From Ilyonectria destructans (lineage: Eukaryota; Ascomycota; Sordariomycetes; Hypocreales; Nectriaceae): 64,000 nucleotides of DNA. Where the stretch lies: NCBI GenBank assembly GCA_020740775.1, contig JAHEWK010000001.1, positions 992,001 through 1,056,000 of the forward strand, written 5' to 3'. Made by a program: the position numbers and the translations under genes. The notes beneath the pieces were generated by a model. It did no database searches. It was not told where the DNA came from and was given only the letters and a program-made list of their open reading frames with translations. The stretch's first letter is position 1. Every line of letters begins with the position of its first letter. Shown here piece after piece: positions 34,394 through 45,600 of this stretch.

Positions 34394-35712
34394 ATGTCCG
34401 AGGACGACGGCGACGTGCTCGGCCCCGACGGCCAGGCCACCGCCGCCCGTGTCGACCGCGATCGCCGAGCGCCGCGCTTCAGCTGGACCCCCGCCTACGA
34501 GGCCACCTTCTTCCGCAGCCTGTGCGAGAGCGTCCAGCTGGGCCTGCGCGAGAACAGCAGCTTCAAGGCCGAGGCCTGGGAACGCGCCGCCCAGGCCCTG
34601 CAGGAGAGCCACGGCGCCTATCCCACCAAGAGCCACCTGATCAACAAGAGCGACAATGCCCGGAAGCGCTTTCGCCTGTGGCGTGGCCTGCGCGAAGACC
34701 CCGAGTTCCTCTACAACCCCGTCACGAGAACCGTCACCGCCACCGAGGAGGCCTGGACCGCACACATTGAGGTGAGAGACCATCCGGAGCCACACCGGGC
34801 CACCCAACCGGACCACTCCACCAAAGAATCGCGTCACTAACATCACCGCAGAGGGAACCCCTGTCCAGAGCCCTCCGAGGGCGCCCTTTCGACCACGAAG
34901 ACTACATGGAGATCCTCTATCCCGACGTCATCGGCTCCGGGGGCGCTCCGAAGCGCATCATGAAGCCCCGGAGACGGACGGACGGGCCCATCCCCGAAGA
35001 CTCAGAGATGCCCGGCACCAGTATCCTCAACCTCCAGAGCGAACCTTCTCCTCGACCCCCGGGCCTCGAGAGCCCCAACCAGCGACCGACCGTGACCCAG
35101 CCGACCGCGACCCCGTCGACCGCCAACGGAGCCACGCAGAGACCGACCTCGACCTCCATCCCCCCTCGCGCCCCGACCGCGAGCTCCAGCGCCCTCACTC
35201 CCCCGGACGAGACCATCACCCAGAACCGAAAGCGCCAGCTGCCGACCACGAGCACCCCGAGCGCGTTCGAGTCGACGCCGCCCTCTTCCACCGGTCCAAT
35301 GATCCAGCAACCCCCCGAGTCCCCCGAGAAGCGACGCCGAACATCCTCTAACGATGGATCGCGCGCCATTGCCTCGGCCGCCACGCTCAACTCGTCCATG
35401 CTCCCGCTTGTCATATCCAACGGCCCCAGCGTCAGCTCCCCCTCCCAGGGCGAGGGTCAGGCCTTGCCTCATCCCCCGCTTTTCGAGGAGCTTGTCGAGG
35501 CCGTCAAGTCACGTACTTCCCTCCGGTGGCAGGAGGAGGCCCTCGACGTCTTCTTCCGGGACTTTGCCGACGAGGACCTGGACCTGCAGGTTAAGATCTC
35601 AGAAAGCGTGTTGGTCAACGAGAGCAAGGCCATGGTGTTTTGCAAGATGCCGAGCCGAGTCCGGCAACATTGGGTGAGACGATTCAGGGAGCCACACCAT
35701 AAGGCGGGTTAA
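34394..35712 (+). CDS. Myb/SANT-like DNA-binding domain protein
   Basis: This is a predicted nuclear DNA-binding protein of 412 aa. Exons are 34394-34771 and 34852-35712, with an 80-bp GT-AG intron in phase 0. Residues about 28-130 match the Myb/SANT-like domain (Myb_DNA-bind_3 type): FSWTPAYEATFFRSLCES, LQESHGAYPTKSHLINK, RFRLWRGLREDPEFLYN and a closing Trp in EEAWTAHIE. After it comes DHEDYMEILYPDVIGSG, often found just behind this domain. The middle (about 150-300) is Pro/Ser/Thr-rich and disordered, with a basic patch (SPEKRRRTS). A conserved-looking helical end holds LFEELVEAVKSRTSLRWQ and FRDFADEDLDLQVKIS. The domain is related to Myb partners of Harbinger transposons, so domestication is possible. 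Codons are notably GC-ending in exon 1 compared with neighbouring genes. Confidence 0.8.
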
Positions 35713-35715
35713 GAG

Positions 35716-35822
35716 ATTATTTCAAGAGATGGATCAAGAGGTGGATCAGGAGGAAGCTCAAGGGGTGGATTGGAGAGATGGACACAAGAGATGGACAAGA
35801 GACGGACAAGAGATGGACTACA
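35716..35822. repeat. Imperfect AAGAGATGGA(C/T) tandem array
   Basis: About nine degenerate 10-12-bp units (AAGAGATGGATC, AAGAGGTGGATC, AAGAGACGGAC) start just behind the stop codon at 35712 and are probably in the 3' untranslated region. Confidence 0.65.
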
Positions 35823-36662
35823 CATGACCCGAAGATGGGCTCCGCGGATGCACACTGGACAGGAAGAAAGACATCATGACGGTCAACGGACCAACGAAAC
35901 TCTCCAACCCAAAAAAAAACCACGGGGCGTCAAGAGCGAAGAGAGACGTGTATATGCCCACCGGGGGAAAAAGAAAGAACGATCTGGCGTGTTGGTTCGT
36001 GACACTTCATGTTGAGATACCAGTTTATCAAGAGGCGGGGCGTTAGGATTTCGGGCTTGCAATGCATTTAGCGAGGATCTCAAAGGCTTGGGAACATTGG
36101 TCGCGTGAAGCGGCGGTGCTGGCGACTTGGGAATAGCCTTGACCCTTTGGTCTTTGTATCGATATATATAATACCCCTAATCTTCCACGTTGATCAACGA
36201 TTACTGTACTCTTCCAGCGATATTGCAACAGCTTCTCCTTCAGGTATTTGGCGTGTGATTCGTTCAACTAGCATTACAACCGATCTCATTAGCCAATCCG
36301 ACCATGCAATTGATGTAGGGTAGGTCCATGTTTAATATGGTACCGATACTTGACTGACTACTTTGTGTACAATGCTTAGGTTGTGTTCCTTTCCAGCCCT
36401 AAGCCCCAACTAGAATGTCAAAGTATCAGAAGCAATACACATATCACTGAAGCATAACTCACCTTGTCGCCTGTTGTGGGCTGTGCGGGAGGAAACGCAT
36501 GCATCTGGTGATCATGAGCTGATTTACATGCAGTGGTGCAGGGGCACGACATAAACCGTACGACAACTACAAAAGTAAGCCAAGTCAGCTGTACTATATT
36601 GTAAATCAAACCAAACTTCCCGAGCCAAAAAGACTCATGATCCATATTAGATCGTGTTTAGA

Positions 36663-36990
36663 TCAGGAGGCAAACTGCAGGAATAGCGCAAGACAGATAT
36701 AGAAGAACAACGCACGTTGCTTGCTGTTGAATGCGGTGTACGACGCCAAGTATAGGCATCCCAAGAGGCTAACGAGAGTGCAGCTGACCAGGTATGCACA
36801 GATAGGCACGTAGAAGATGGGCCGATGGTATAGATTTCCTCCGTCCCAACAAAGGAGTTTCAGGTAGCTTTGAATGTGTCAACATCAAGCACTCAAGCCT
36901 TGTAGAATGCGAGTGTGCCTAACTCACTCAGCGGTTCCAAATCGGGCTTTGGATGATAGTGAGATGTGGTTGATATTGAGGTGAGATAAG
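36663..36990 (-). pseudogene. Possible fragment of a small membrane-protein gene
   Basis: On the minus strand, exon-like 36867-36663 reads YLKLLCWDGGNLYHRP, FYVPICAYLVSCTLVSLLG, CLYLASYTAFNSKQRAL and FFYICLALFLQFAS then TGA, with two good hydrophobic helices. A GTGAGT donor and a CAAAG acceptor can join it to an upstream segment (KARFGTAD). No in-frame ATG was found upstream, so the gene is broken, or its first exon lies further away and was missed. Not recognised. Confidence 0.3.
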
Positions 36991-37631
36991 AAATGACATA
37001 ATAGTGAGAACTATTACCGCCACTTAGTTGACTTATAGTATATTTTTAAGAGTTTAGAACTTATGACTTCCATACATGTATGATGATCTCGTGTGCTTCT
37101 TCACAGAATGCTTCTACTCGTTGTGGTAAGCAAGCACAATGGGAGATTTCGAGTATTGTGTTAAGAAAATCAAGGAGGAATTATCTAAGTTCTTATCATC
37201 TCTAGAACTACACCTCCTGATGCAATTTTAAGATCAAGATGCGAGCGTGAGTGTCACCTCCCAGTCTTACTAGGGTGGAACGGCCCAGGCGCGCGGCCGT
37301 GCCAAACCCCACCCCCGCGGACAGATAAGATTGAAGACCGCTCCCATTCCGTGCCGATCGTTTGCAATTCCGCTAGCAAGGTAGATGCGCTATTGCTTCA
37401 ATCGCGCCCCAGATTAGGCTTTGTGAACACTGGCTGCGGAGGGAAGACCGTCAGGAAATCAGCGGAGAAATCGTATAGCTGGAATTGGAGGAAACAATCA
37501 TTCATGTCGTTGAGCTGGATGTCTATTAATCTACATGACCAGGAATAACCAATGCCAAGAGAACTGAACACAAGGGGCCGCTCGGCACACCTTTTTCTAT
37601 CGTGAATCCGTTTGCACAACAAATGAAACGT

Positions 37632-38591
37632 CTAAGAGAAATCGCGTAATGGATGCTCGCTGAGGTCATGATCGTTTTGCTGCTTGTATGAAACATCAGG
37701 GGCAAGCGCCTCGACATACCAGACCAAGAAAACAGCCATGACAGCAGCCATGAGGGCCGCATCAAAGAGATAGAGGAAAATCTCGTGCGAGATGAGGTAC
37801 CCGCCGTTTCCCTGCAGGTACTCAATAACGCGGAAGGCGCTTCGGACGAGAATGAGAGTGCTGGCGCCGTAGAGCACATAGAGATATCGCTCCCAGGTGA
37901 TCTCCCCAGACGCCGCTCGCGATGTAAGGCTCCGGGATAGGCGGTAGTGGAAGATGACTGCGGTGATCATGAATAGGCCAAAGATGATTATCTGCACCCA
38001 AAGACCAGCAATGATGAGCTTCTCTCCAATTTCGTACAATTCTAGGCTCCCGGCGGACTGGACGCCACCACCGCCGGCCTGCATCGTGAAGGAGATGACG
38101 TCGCCAGTAACGAATATTTTGCTGAGCCACTCGACGGGGATAAGAGAAAGGTGCTGGGCATGCAGCGCTCGAATAAGCCGACCGAGGATCATGTAGATGG
38201 ATGCAGCGTAGAGGGCTGGTGCGACGAGAATGAGGATGGCCTGGATAACGAAGCCTCCGATGGCCGCTGTATCGTAATGTGACCATATTCGACCGCAGTA
38301 ACCGAGAACTTGGACTAGAGCAGGAAAAAAAAGCCCGAAAGTTAGACCGTCAGAACTTTAAAGGGGGGGTAATTGAGACTCACAGACGCCTCCAATGGTA
38401 AATGCGACGAAGTACCAGGTACGAGCTCTCATCATGCGCCACGCGTGCAGGCTGGTCAAGATGGCAAATACACCTGCGGAGATGGCAGCCGCCATGAGAG
38501 ATGGGGTATATCTGTAAAGCCTGAAGTCTCCGAGCTCCGATTCGGCCTCCCGAGAGATCATTCCCTGCGTGGTTGACATTATTTCGTCCAT
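37632..38591 (-). CDS. RTA1-family lipid-translocating membrane protein
   Basis: This is a predicted seven-TM protein of the RTA1/RSB1 family, whose yeast members confer resistance to 7-aminocholesterol or export sphingoid bases. Minus-strand exons are 38591-38384 and 38314-37632; the 69-bp GT-AG intron joins TIGGV to FQVLGYCGR in frame, giving 296 aa. Signatures: LYRYTPSLMAAAISAGVF, LILVAPALYAASIYMILGR, FVTGDVISFTMQAGGGG (the best-conserved family motif), LIIAGLWVQIIIFGLFM, VRSAFRVIEYLQGNGGYL and a polar C-terminus. The length is usual. It is divergent from the sterol-glucosyltransferase-like gene across 524 bp; both would act on membrane lipids, and co-regulation is a guess. Confidence 0.92.
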
Positions 38592-39115
38592 CGTGTTTTG
38601 CGTATTGGGATGGTAAGGTGGGTCGAGAATGCGAAGGTCCGAGCAAGCGGCTGATTGAGATGAAGGCGGACTGTTGAAGGAACGGCGATAGGAAGCGAAC
38701 TCGAGAGAAGAGAAAAGGAAAGACAGAAGCAGTAAAGATTGATGGTCGAATTAATTATCATTCACCGGGACAAACGTACATGTATTATATGATTGCAGAC
38801 GTGCTTGATTCTCGTTTAGGCTCGGCCGCAGCGAAGGCGAGTATTCGGGCTTTCTCGCATTTCTCGTATACCTCGCACTCAAACCCGAACTCTCGGTCTC
38901 AGCGAACGCACGGCCAGCATTAGTGGCGTCGCGAACTAGACTCGGCCACAGGCAGATTCGTCAGGGCCTGGCGTCATCGATGGCAAGGCATGAACGACGG
39001 GTCTATTTTAATTGCTTTGTCTTGAATCTCTGCAGACATAAATGTGGAATTTCCCCTGCCAAGTCGTGCCCGCTCAAACCGCAAGGCTCACTCCAACACT
39101 CATACTCATCTCATC
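38592..39115. other. Shared divergent promoter region
   Basis: 524 bp between the RTA1 gene and the glucosyltransferase-like gene, both starting at its ends. The middle (about 38815-38945) has several CTCG/TCGG-rich stretches. No site could be named. Confidence 0.5.
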
Positions 39116-42078
39116 ATGGATCACAACACCCACCGGAAAGCCTTGCCCTACGACCAGGGATCGGAAGAAAGGGATGCCGATAAGAGTGTCGATAGGAGTG
39201 TCGATAAGAATGTTTGGGATGCCCCGCCCCCTTATGAATTGCATCTGGAGGGATCTGTCCTCACAAGTTCCGCTGCCATCACTGGTAAACCCCCTTGGCC
39301 TCACCCACACGAATGAGACGTGCATTGACATTTCTTAAGACGCTGGAACCATCGACATTAGCTTCTCGTCCAAGCACCCCGACGAGCTGAGCGCCCTCTT
39401 GCCTGCGCTCCCAGAAACCGCTTCAGAACCTTCTCCTGCGGATCCAGCACAATGCCCAGCGTTGAACATCGTCATTCAGGTGGTTGGGAGTCGAGGTGAG
39501 AATAATTCCAAGTTTAAAGGCAATTGGGAATCACGCTGACCAAGCCACAGGCGATGTGCAACCTTTCATCGCCCTTGGAAATGCGCTACAGCGACGTAAT
39601 CATCGTGTTCGCATAGCAACACACAATACCTTTGCAGATTTCGTCAACAAATCCGGTCTGGAATTCTACCCGATTGGAGGAGACCCAGAAGACCTGATGT
39701 CGGCACGTTACTCCTTCACTCTGATAGTCACCCCTACTAACACGGCTACAGTACATGGTCAGAAACCCGGGTCTTATCCCCTCTCTAGAGAGCCTTCGCG
39801 GCGGAGATATCTCACGAAAACGCAAGATGATCCACGAAATGCTGCAGGGTTGCTGGAAGGCTTGCGTCGAACCTGACCCGATATCTGGCGAATCCTTCGT
39901 GGCGGATGCCATCATAGCAAACCCTCCAAGCTTTGCACACGTCCACTGTGCTCAAGCCCTGGGTATTCCCGTTCATATCATGTTTACTATGCCATGGACG
40001 GCTACGCGGGCTTTCCCCCACCCCCTGGCTAACCTGAAGGTCGATTCAATGAATGCAAAGGCGTCCAACTACTTGAGCTACGGCGTCGTAGACTTGATGA
40101 CCTGGCAGGGGTATGTCCTAAAACTTCTAAAATCTTAAGTGGTCCTAAACTGATCATTCGTCCAGGTTAGGAGATGTCATCAATGGATGGAGAGCGCACG
40201 ACCTTCAACTTGAACCACTTTCAGCTACCATGGGCCCGGATATTCTCAGCATCCTCCAAGTGCCTCACACTTATTGTTGGTCTCCAGCGCTCGTTTCAAA
40301 GCCAAGTGACTGGGGGTCCAATATTGGTAAGTAAAAAATCAGGATAGGACATTTGAATTCATATTAACTATGAGGAATTAGACATTTGTGGCTTCTTCAT
40401 GCGTGACGAGCCCTCGTTCCAACCGCCCGAAGATCTAGCGAACTTCCTTGCCTTGGGCCCGCCTCCCATCTATGTGGGGTTTGGAAGTATCGTGATCCAA
40501 GACCCGAAGGCGTATACAGAAATAATCTTGGAGTCATGTCGGCGAGCTGGCGTGAGGGTCATCATCTCTCGGGGTTGGAGCAAGCTTGGTGGAAATAGCA
40601 CCAACACAGACGACGTCTTCTATCTTGGAGACTGCCCGCACGGTGCGTCTCTGAGCTTTTTGTTCTATTCAGAGGAATTTGAGAACTAACATGATTTTAG
40701 AATGGCTCTTCAAGCGTGTATCTGCTGTGGTTCATCACGGCGGTGCTGGCACAACGGCATGTGGGCTCAGCAATGCTCGGCCAACAATCATTGTTCCGTT
40801 CTTTGGCGAGTAAGTTTCATATATAATTCACCAATATTATAACACTGACACATCAATCCAAAGTCAACCATTCTGGGGTGGCGTGGTTGCCTCCAACGGT
40901 GCGGGCCCAAATCCAATTCCGCATAAATCCCTGAATGTCGACAATCTCACGTCTGGTATCCAATTCGCCCTGAGCAAAGATGCACAGGTGGCCGCACAGG
41001 GAATTGCTTCCAGGATGCTCCAAGAAAATGGTGTGGAAGCTGCAGTGAACTTCTTCCACAGTCATTTACCTCCCTCCTCTATGACTTGCGACCTGCTCCC
41101 TACGCGTGTGGCGCGTTGGACATACGCTGGCAAGTCGAAGACGACCATGAAGCTCTCTGATGCAGCATTGAAGGTCCTTCTTCGTGAGAAAAAGCTGAAG
41201 CGCTCGGATATTGAACCGTGAGTTCTTGCACTTCATTTACCGCATGTGCACTGCACTAACCAATCGCCGCAGTTTTCGACCTCGCGAATACGACACGGAT
41301 GTTCAACGTTGGGACCCTCTCACAGCTGGTGCCTCATCTACACTCGGAACTATAACAAACTTCACTGCATCCCTCGGAGGTACTTTTATTGATCCATACA
41401 AGGAGTACAAACGTGTCCGATCAACTGGCGGCAATCATGCAGGTCTCTCAGCTGCTGGGGCAGCTGGAAAAGGGTTTGTGGGAATGGGCGGCTCCGTCAC
41501 AAAGGGAATGTTGGTAGATGTGCCTCTCGCACTTGCGGAAGGCCTGAGGAATACTCCTCGACTATATGGGGACCACGTTGAGGACCATGGGAAAGTAAAG
41601 GATTGGAAGAGTGGAGGCGTTGTTGCTGCCAAGGTATGTCCCTTTTTTCTAAAACCGAACCCTTACGACTTTGAATTTTTGGAGTCTAATTGTCAACTCT
41701 AGAGCTTTGGATCTGGCTTCTACCACGGAATCACCGGAGTTGTAACTAAACCAATGGAGGGAGCTAAGGCGGAGGGTACTATTGGACTCTTGAAGGGAGT
41801 TGGCAAAGGATCCCTAGGCCTCATCACTAAGCCAGGAAGCGGTACGTCTCTCTACATTAATTAATAACGGGCGTGATGATTCTAATTAACTGTGGATAGC
41901 GATGTTTGGGCTCTTGGCATATCCAGCTGAGGGAATCTATAAGAGTATTAAAACCGCCACGTCAGGAACTGTCAAGAAGGCAATTGAGAAGGGTCGGGCC
42001 GCGCCATTGGAGTCAGCAAAGGTGGAGGGATCGGAGGTATCGATGATATTGAACGGGTTTGCCGCAAAAAAGACATGA
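39116..42078 (+). CDS. Sterol 3-beta-glucosyltransferase-like protein (GT1) with C-terminal lipid-transfer-like tail
   Basis: The protein is predicted to transfer glucose from UDP-glucose to a sterol or related lipid. Eleven exons fit one frame of 799 aa: 39116-39284, 39340-39495, 39551-39702, 39752-40110, 40166-40326, 40382-40642, 40701-40809, 40864-41217, 41273-41633, 41703-41841 and 41900-42078. Intron 3 starts with GC (GCACGT), the others with GT. The GT1 fold starts at [18 protein letters not shown] (about 105) and includes [35 protein letters not shown] and the donor-site motif [15 protein letters not shown] (about 428-443). It lacks the GRAM/PH region of Atg26. The tail has [19 protein letters not shown] and repeated G-x-x-K-G-x-x-G-L-x-x-K-P units, as in VPS13-family C-termini. 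Family firm, substrate inferred. Confidence 0.9.
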
Positions 42079-42639
42079 ATATAATCACGTCCGATTCCTA
42101 CTCAGATTAGCAATGGGACATATTTATTCGCAATACTCGTCGTGGCTGAGAGTAGGCCGGGCGCACTATGCTAACTAGATACTGAATCCATGTGGCCCAC
42201 GTGACTTTACACTTGTGTTATGATTACGGTACTTTTCCTATATCAATGTATCCGCCCCCTTGGTAGGTTCTTACACTTGGCTCACCACAAACCGATACGC
42301 GGTTCTTATACCTCAATGAGAATGACATGTTCAATTTCTGGCGTTGTTGCGGGAATAATATGGGAATGGGATAGGTAGTGCATAGAAGCTGACGAGCTGA
42401 ACACAGGGTGGTTAGACTGTCCAACAGACAAGGGTGTGTTGACGGATGCTATGATTCTGCCTACTCATACCGCCTCGTCTGACATGCATGGGGTACTGGC
42501 ACAATATCTTTTAAATCCCGCGTGCTAATTGATGCCCCTACATATATTTCGGCTGCGTATAATCTCATGCTCCACACGATCGCTGTTGAGGTCTTCATTG
42601 AGTCGGATTTCTTCTTATCTAGTGACGAGAGTAATTGCG
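42079..42639. other. Intergenic, likely promoter of the next gene
   Basis: 561 bp between two plus-strand genes. No repeat or named site seen. Confidence 0.45.
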
Positions 42640-45600
42640 ATGGCAAAACCGCCACCAGAGGCTCCACTGGAGCTCGTTCGGTTTAAGGATGCAGTTGGCA
42701 GGAAGTTCTCGTTTCCATTTGACATGGTGAAAACCTGGCAGGTAAGAGAGTTGGATTCACTAGTAACCTTGAACACCGTGATCTGATTGCATTTGTAGGG
42801 TATGGAAGAACTCATTAAACAGGCCTTTCTCCAGGTCGACGTACTAGGGCCGCATGTCATGGACGGTCATTATGATATAATAGGTCCTGACGGCGAGATT
42901 ATCCTTCCTCAGATATGGGAGCGGTTGGTTCAGCCTGGATGGTCGGTTACAATGATGATGTGGCCTATCGACAAACTCCCGCCTCCCCCTGCCAACAGGC
43001 CTCGGAACTTCAGAACTGCAGGCCAAACTAATATGCCGTACGATGCCCCGCCGCCCCAGCAGAGCTTTTGGCCGGGAGGAGAGCCTCAACCGAGTTACGG
43101 CGCTCCTCAGCCACCGCAGGGCTCGAGGTCTCAAGGCCAAACCCACAGGCGGCCGGGTTTTCCCATGCCTCCAGGACCTCCCATGCGTCCAGGGCCACCC
43201 CCGGGGTGGGGTGGTGGTGCTCATCCTGGTCCTCTTAACATCATAGATGTTGAGCCGCCTAAGCCCTCGAAGAAGAGAAAGAAGAAACAGCCCGACAGTG
43301 GTTTGATGTTCTTTTTAGCAGGCAAGCCATCCAAGAAGAAGGCAGAGAAAGTTCGGCCGCCCCCAAGTAGCCCGTCCGCAGGTACTTCAACAGTGGGTTC
43401 TCGAGCCCCCAGCACTGTAGGTCGGGCTCCCCGCCCTCCACCAAAGTTTGGAGGCGGCCCATTTCAATCGAAACGGAGACCGCCGGCTCCGGCTGAAGAC
43501 GACAGTAGAAGCCGCAGCAGTCACTCCGACACTATGAGTGAACGCAGCAACCCGCAAAAGAAGGCACGGGTTGATGCCCGCGAACAGGGCCTGATCATCG
43601 TCTCGAGGAGTGAGACTCGAGGTCACAGAGTGATCCGTCATCCGACATTTCCAATTCTGGAAAAGAACCCACTGCCAATAGATCGACAAGCCTTTAGTGC
43701 AGCTCGCTTATACCAAGACGAAGCATCCGAAGGAACAGTCTGTCTTGAACTCACCAAGTCTGGCTCCGGTATCACAAGTAACTTCGCAAGCAATGATACT
43801 GAACAGATGAGGTGGCTGTATGTTTACCCTGAATTTCCCAACCCGCCGAGACATATCTATAACCCTATTCCTTAGTAATGTTACCCGCAATGTACTGGAC
43901 TTGAACGAATTTGAGGTAAGGTTGATTCCAAGCACATACCAAGAGACCCGGTGCAGCTAACATCATACTTCAGAATATTGCCCTGAGCCGTGAGGATCTA
44001 GCAGTCAGTCCGGATGTCCGTCTTGCAATGGAGTCTATTTTCAAGGTTTTGCAGGATAAGAAACTAGGAAAAAGCCGCAACACCTGGTATATCAAGACCG
44101 GGACGGTCATACGATGCGATGTAGACTCTGATGGAAAGACCAACGCTTCTGCACTCTTTGTCTCCATTCCACAAATTCAGGTGGATTCCTTTAATCGCAC
44201 CTCCAACGTGCAACTTAGGAAGGGCGTATGTCTTCCCCGCAGACTACATGAGATGTTTCATCCTTATGATACCTCATTGACACGGGACAAAAACCAACTC
44301 TTCAGAAGCCACGAAGGCGCACAGTCGGATGAGATCCTCTGGATAGGCGACACATGGGTATTGATAATTGACTCTGGTATGCAGTTGATTGCTCAAGTTG
44401 TCTCCGGCACTAATTCTTTCTTTAGTTGGAATCCTTACCTATGGTAGCAAACACCGACAAACCTACCTGAGCGATAACATTGAGATTAGAGACCACCGAT
44501 CGAGCCAGGTTGAAGAGCGAACTATCCATGTAACTCATCCAAATGGCCAACAGTTCCAAATTCCCTTTGAAGCATGCCAGACATTCTACGTGAGTTAAAC
44601 TATCTGCACCAATGAGTTCCTAGGACGTAGGGAGGCTTACAATACTAACTGAAATATTACAGAAACTGCAGTCTGCTATTCGAGACCAGCTCTTAACCCC
44701 GGAAGACGACGACGACGATTCGATTCTCGACTTCGAACTAGTCATTGCTGGCGGAGAAGCCGTTACTGCCAAGAGTTGGTCCCGTCTTGTTCAAAAACCA
44801 GAGCAGTGGGTGATTAAACTGGTTGTGGAATGGGTCCTACCAGATGAGTGGGAATTTGACAGAGATAGCATCAAGTCAAAAGGCCTTGATGATGAAATTT
44901 CGCATCTCTCTGGAGAAGTTGAGACTGATAAGAAGGACGCAGCCTCCAAGAGCAGCATACTGAGTGGGAAAAGGTCAAGAAGTGCTTCTCGGCAACGAAC
45001 GACTGTGTCTTTTGTGGATAACGACTTCTTTGGCATTAAGCAACAAGCCTCTACGACTAAAGACGAAGGTATGTTGACATAAATGCCCGAGAGTCAACCT
45101 GGAACATATGCGCGATCTGAATTCACGGATGAGTTCATATCTAGGCTAATAACTAGGTTTTAATGTGGCCATGTATCCATAGACTGACCAATTTAATAGA
45201 TTCAGAATCGGATATTCCGGAACTCAATTCAAAGGTTCCTCCATTTTTAGGATGGAGTATCTTGGAAATTGGCAAGGATGATGACAATGACGACAAGACG
45301 AACAACAAAGAAAGCACTGTTCGAGAAAGCATAAGAGTGTGCTTATCTCGAGCAGAAACTGCACTGAAAGAAAGCCAACATCCGTTCATCGCCAAATTGA
45401 AAGATAATTTTTCGACATTGGACCTGCCTTCCATGTCGGACAATGTCAGCTTCAACGCCATCGAGGAGGGGATTCTACAACTTGCGAAAAAGGACTCAAA
45501 GAACGGTAGTGGAAGGAACTTGAGGTTCAGCGAGGACAAGATTGCCTCTCTATACAAGGGCTTTCTCTCGGCTTCAATCAGAACACTTGAGGCGTATACC

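Larger units (their letters stand above)
35713..37631. other. 1.9-kb intergenic region with a possible gene remnant
   Basis: Directly after the Myb-like gene there is a tandem array; at 36663-36990 there is a possible membrane-protein fragment on the minus strand (own entries). The rest shows no supported gene. Confidence 0.45.
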
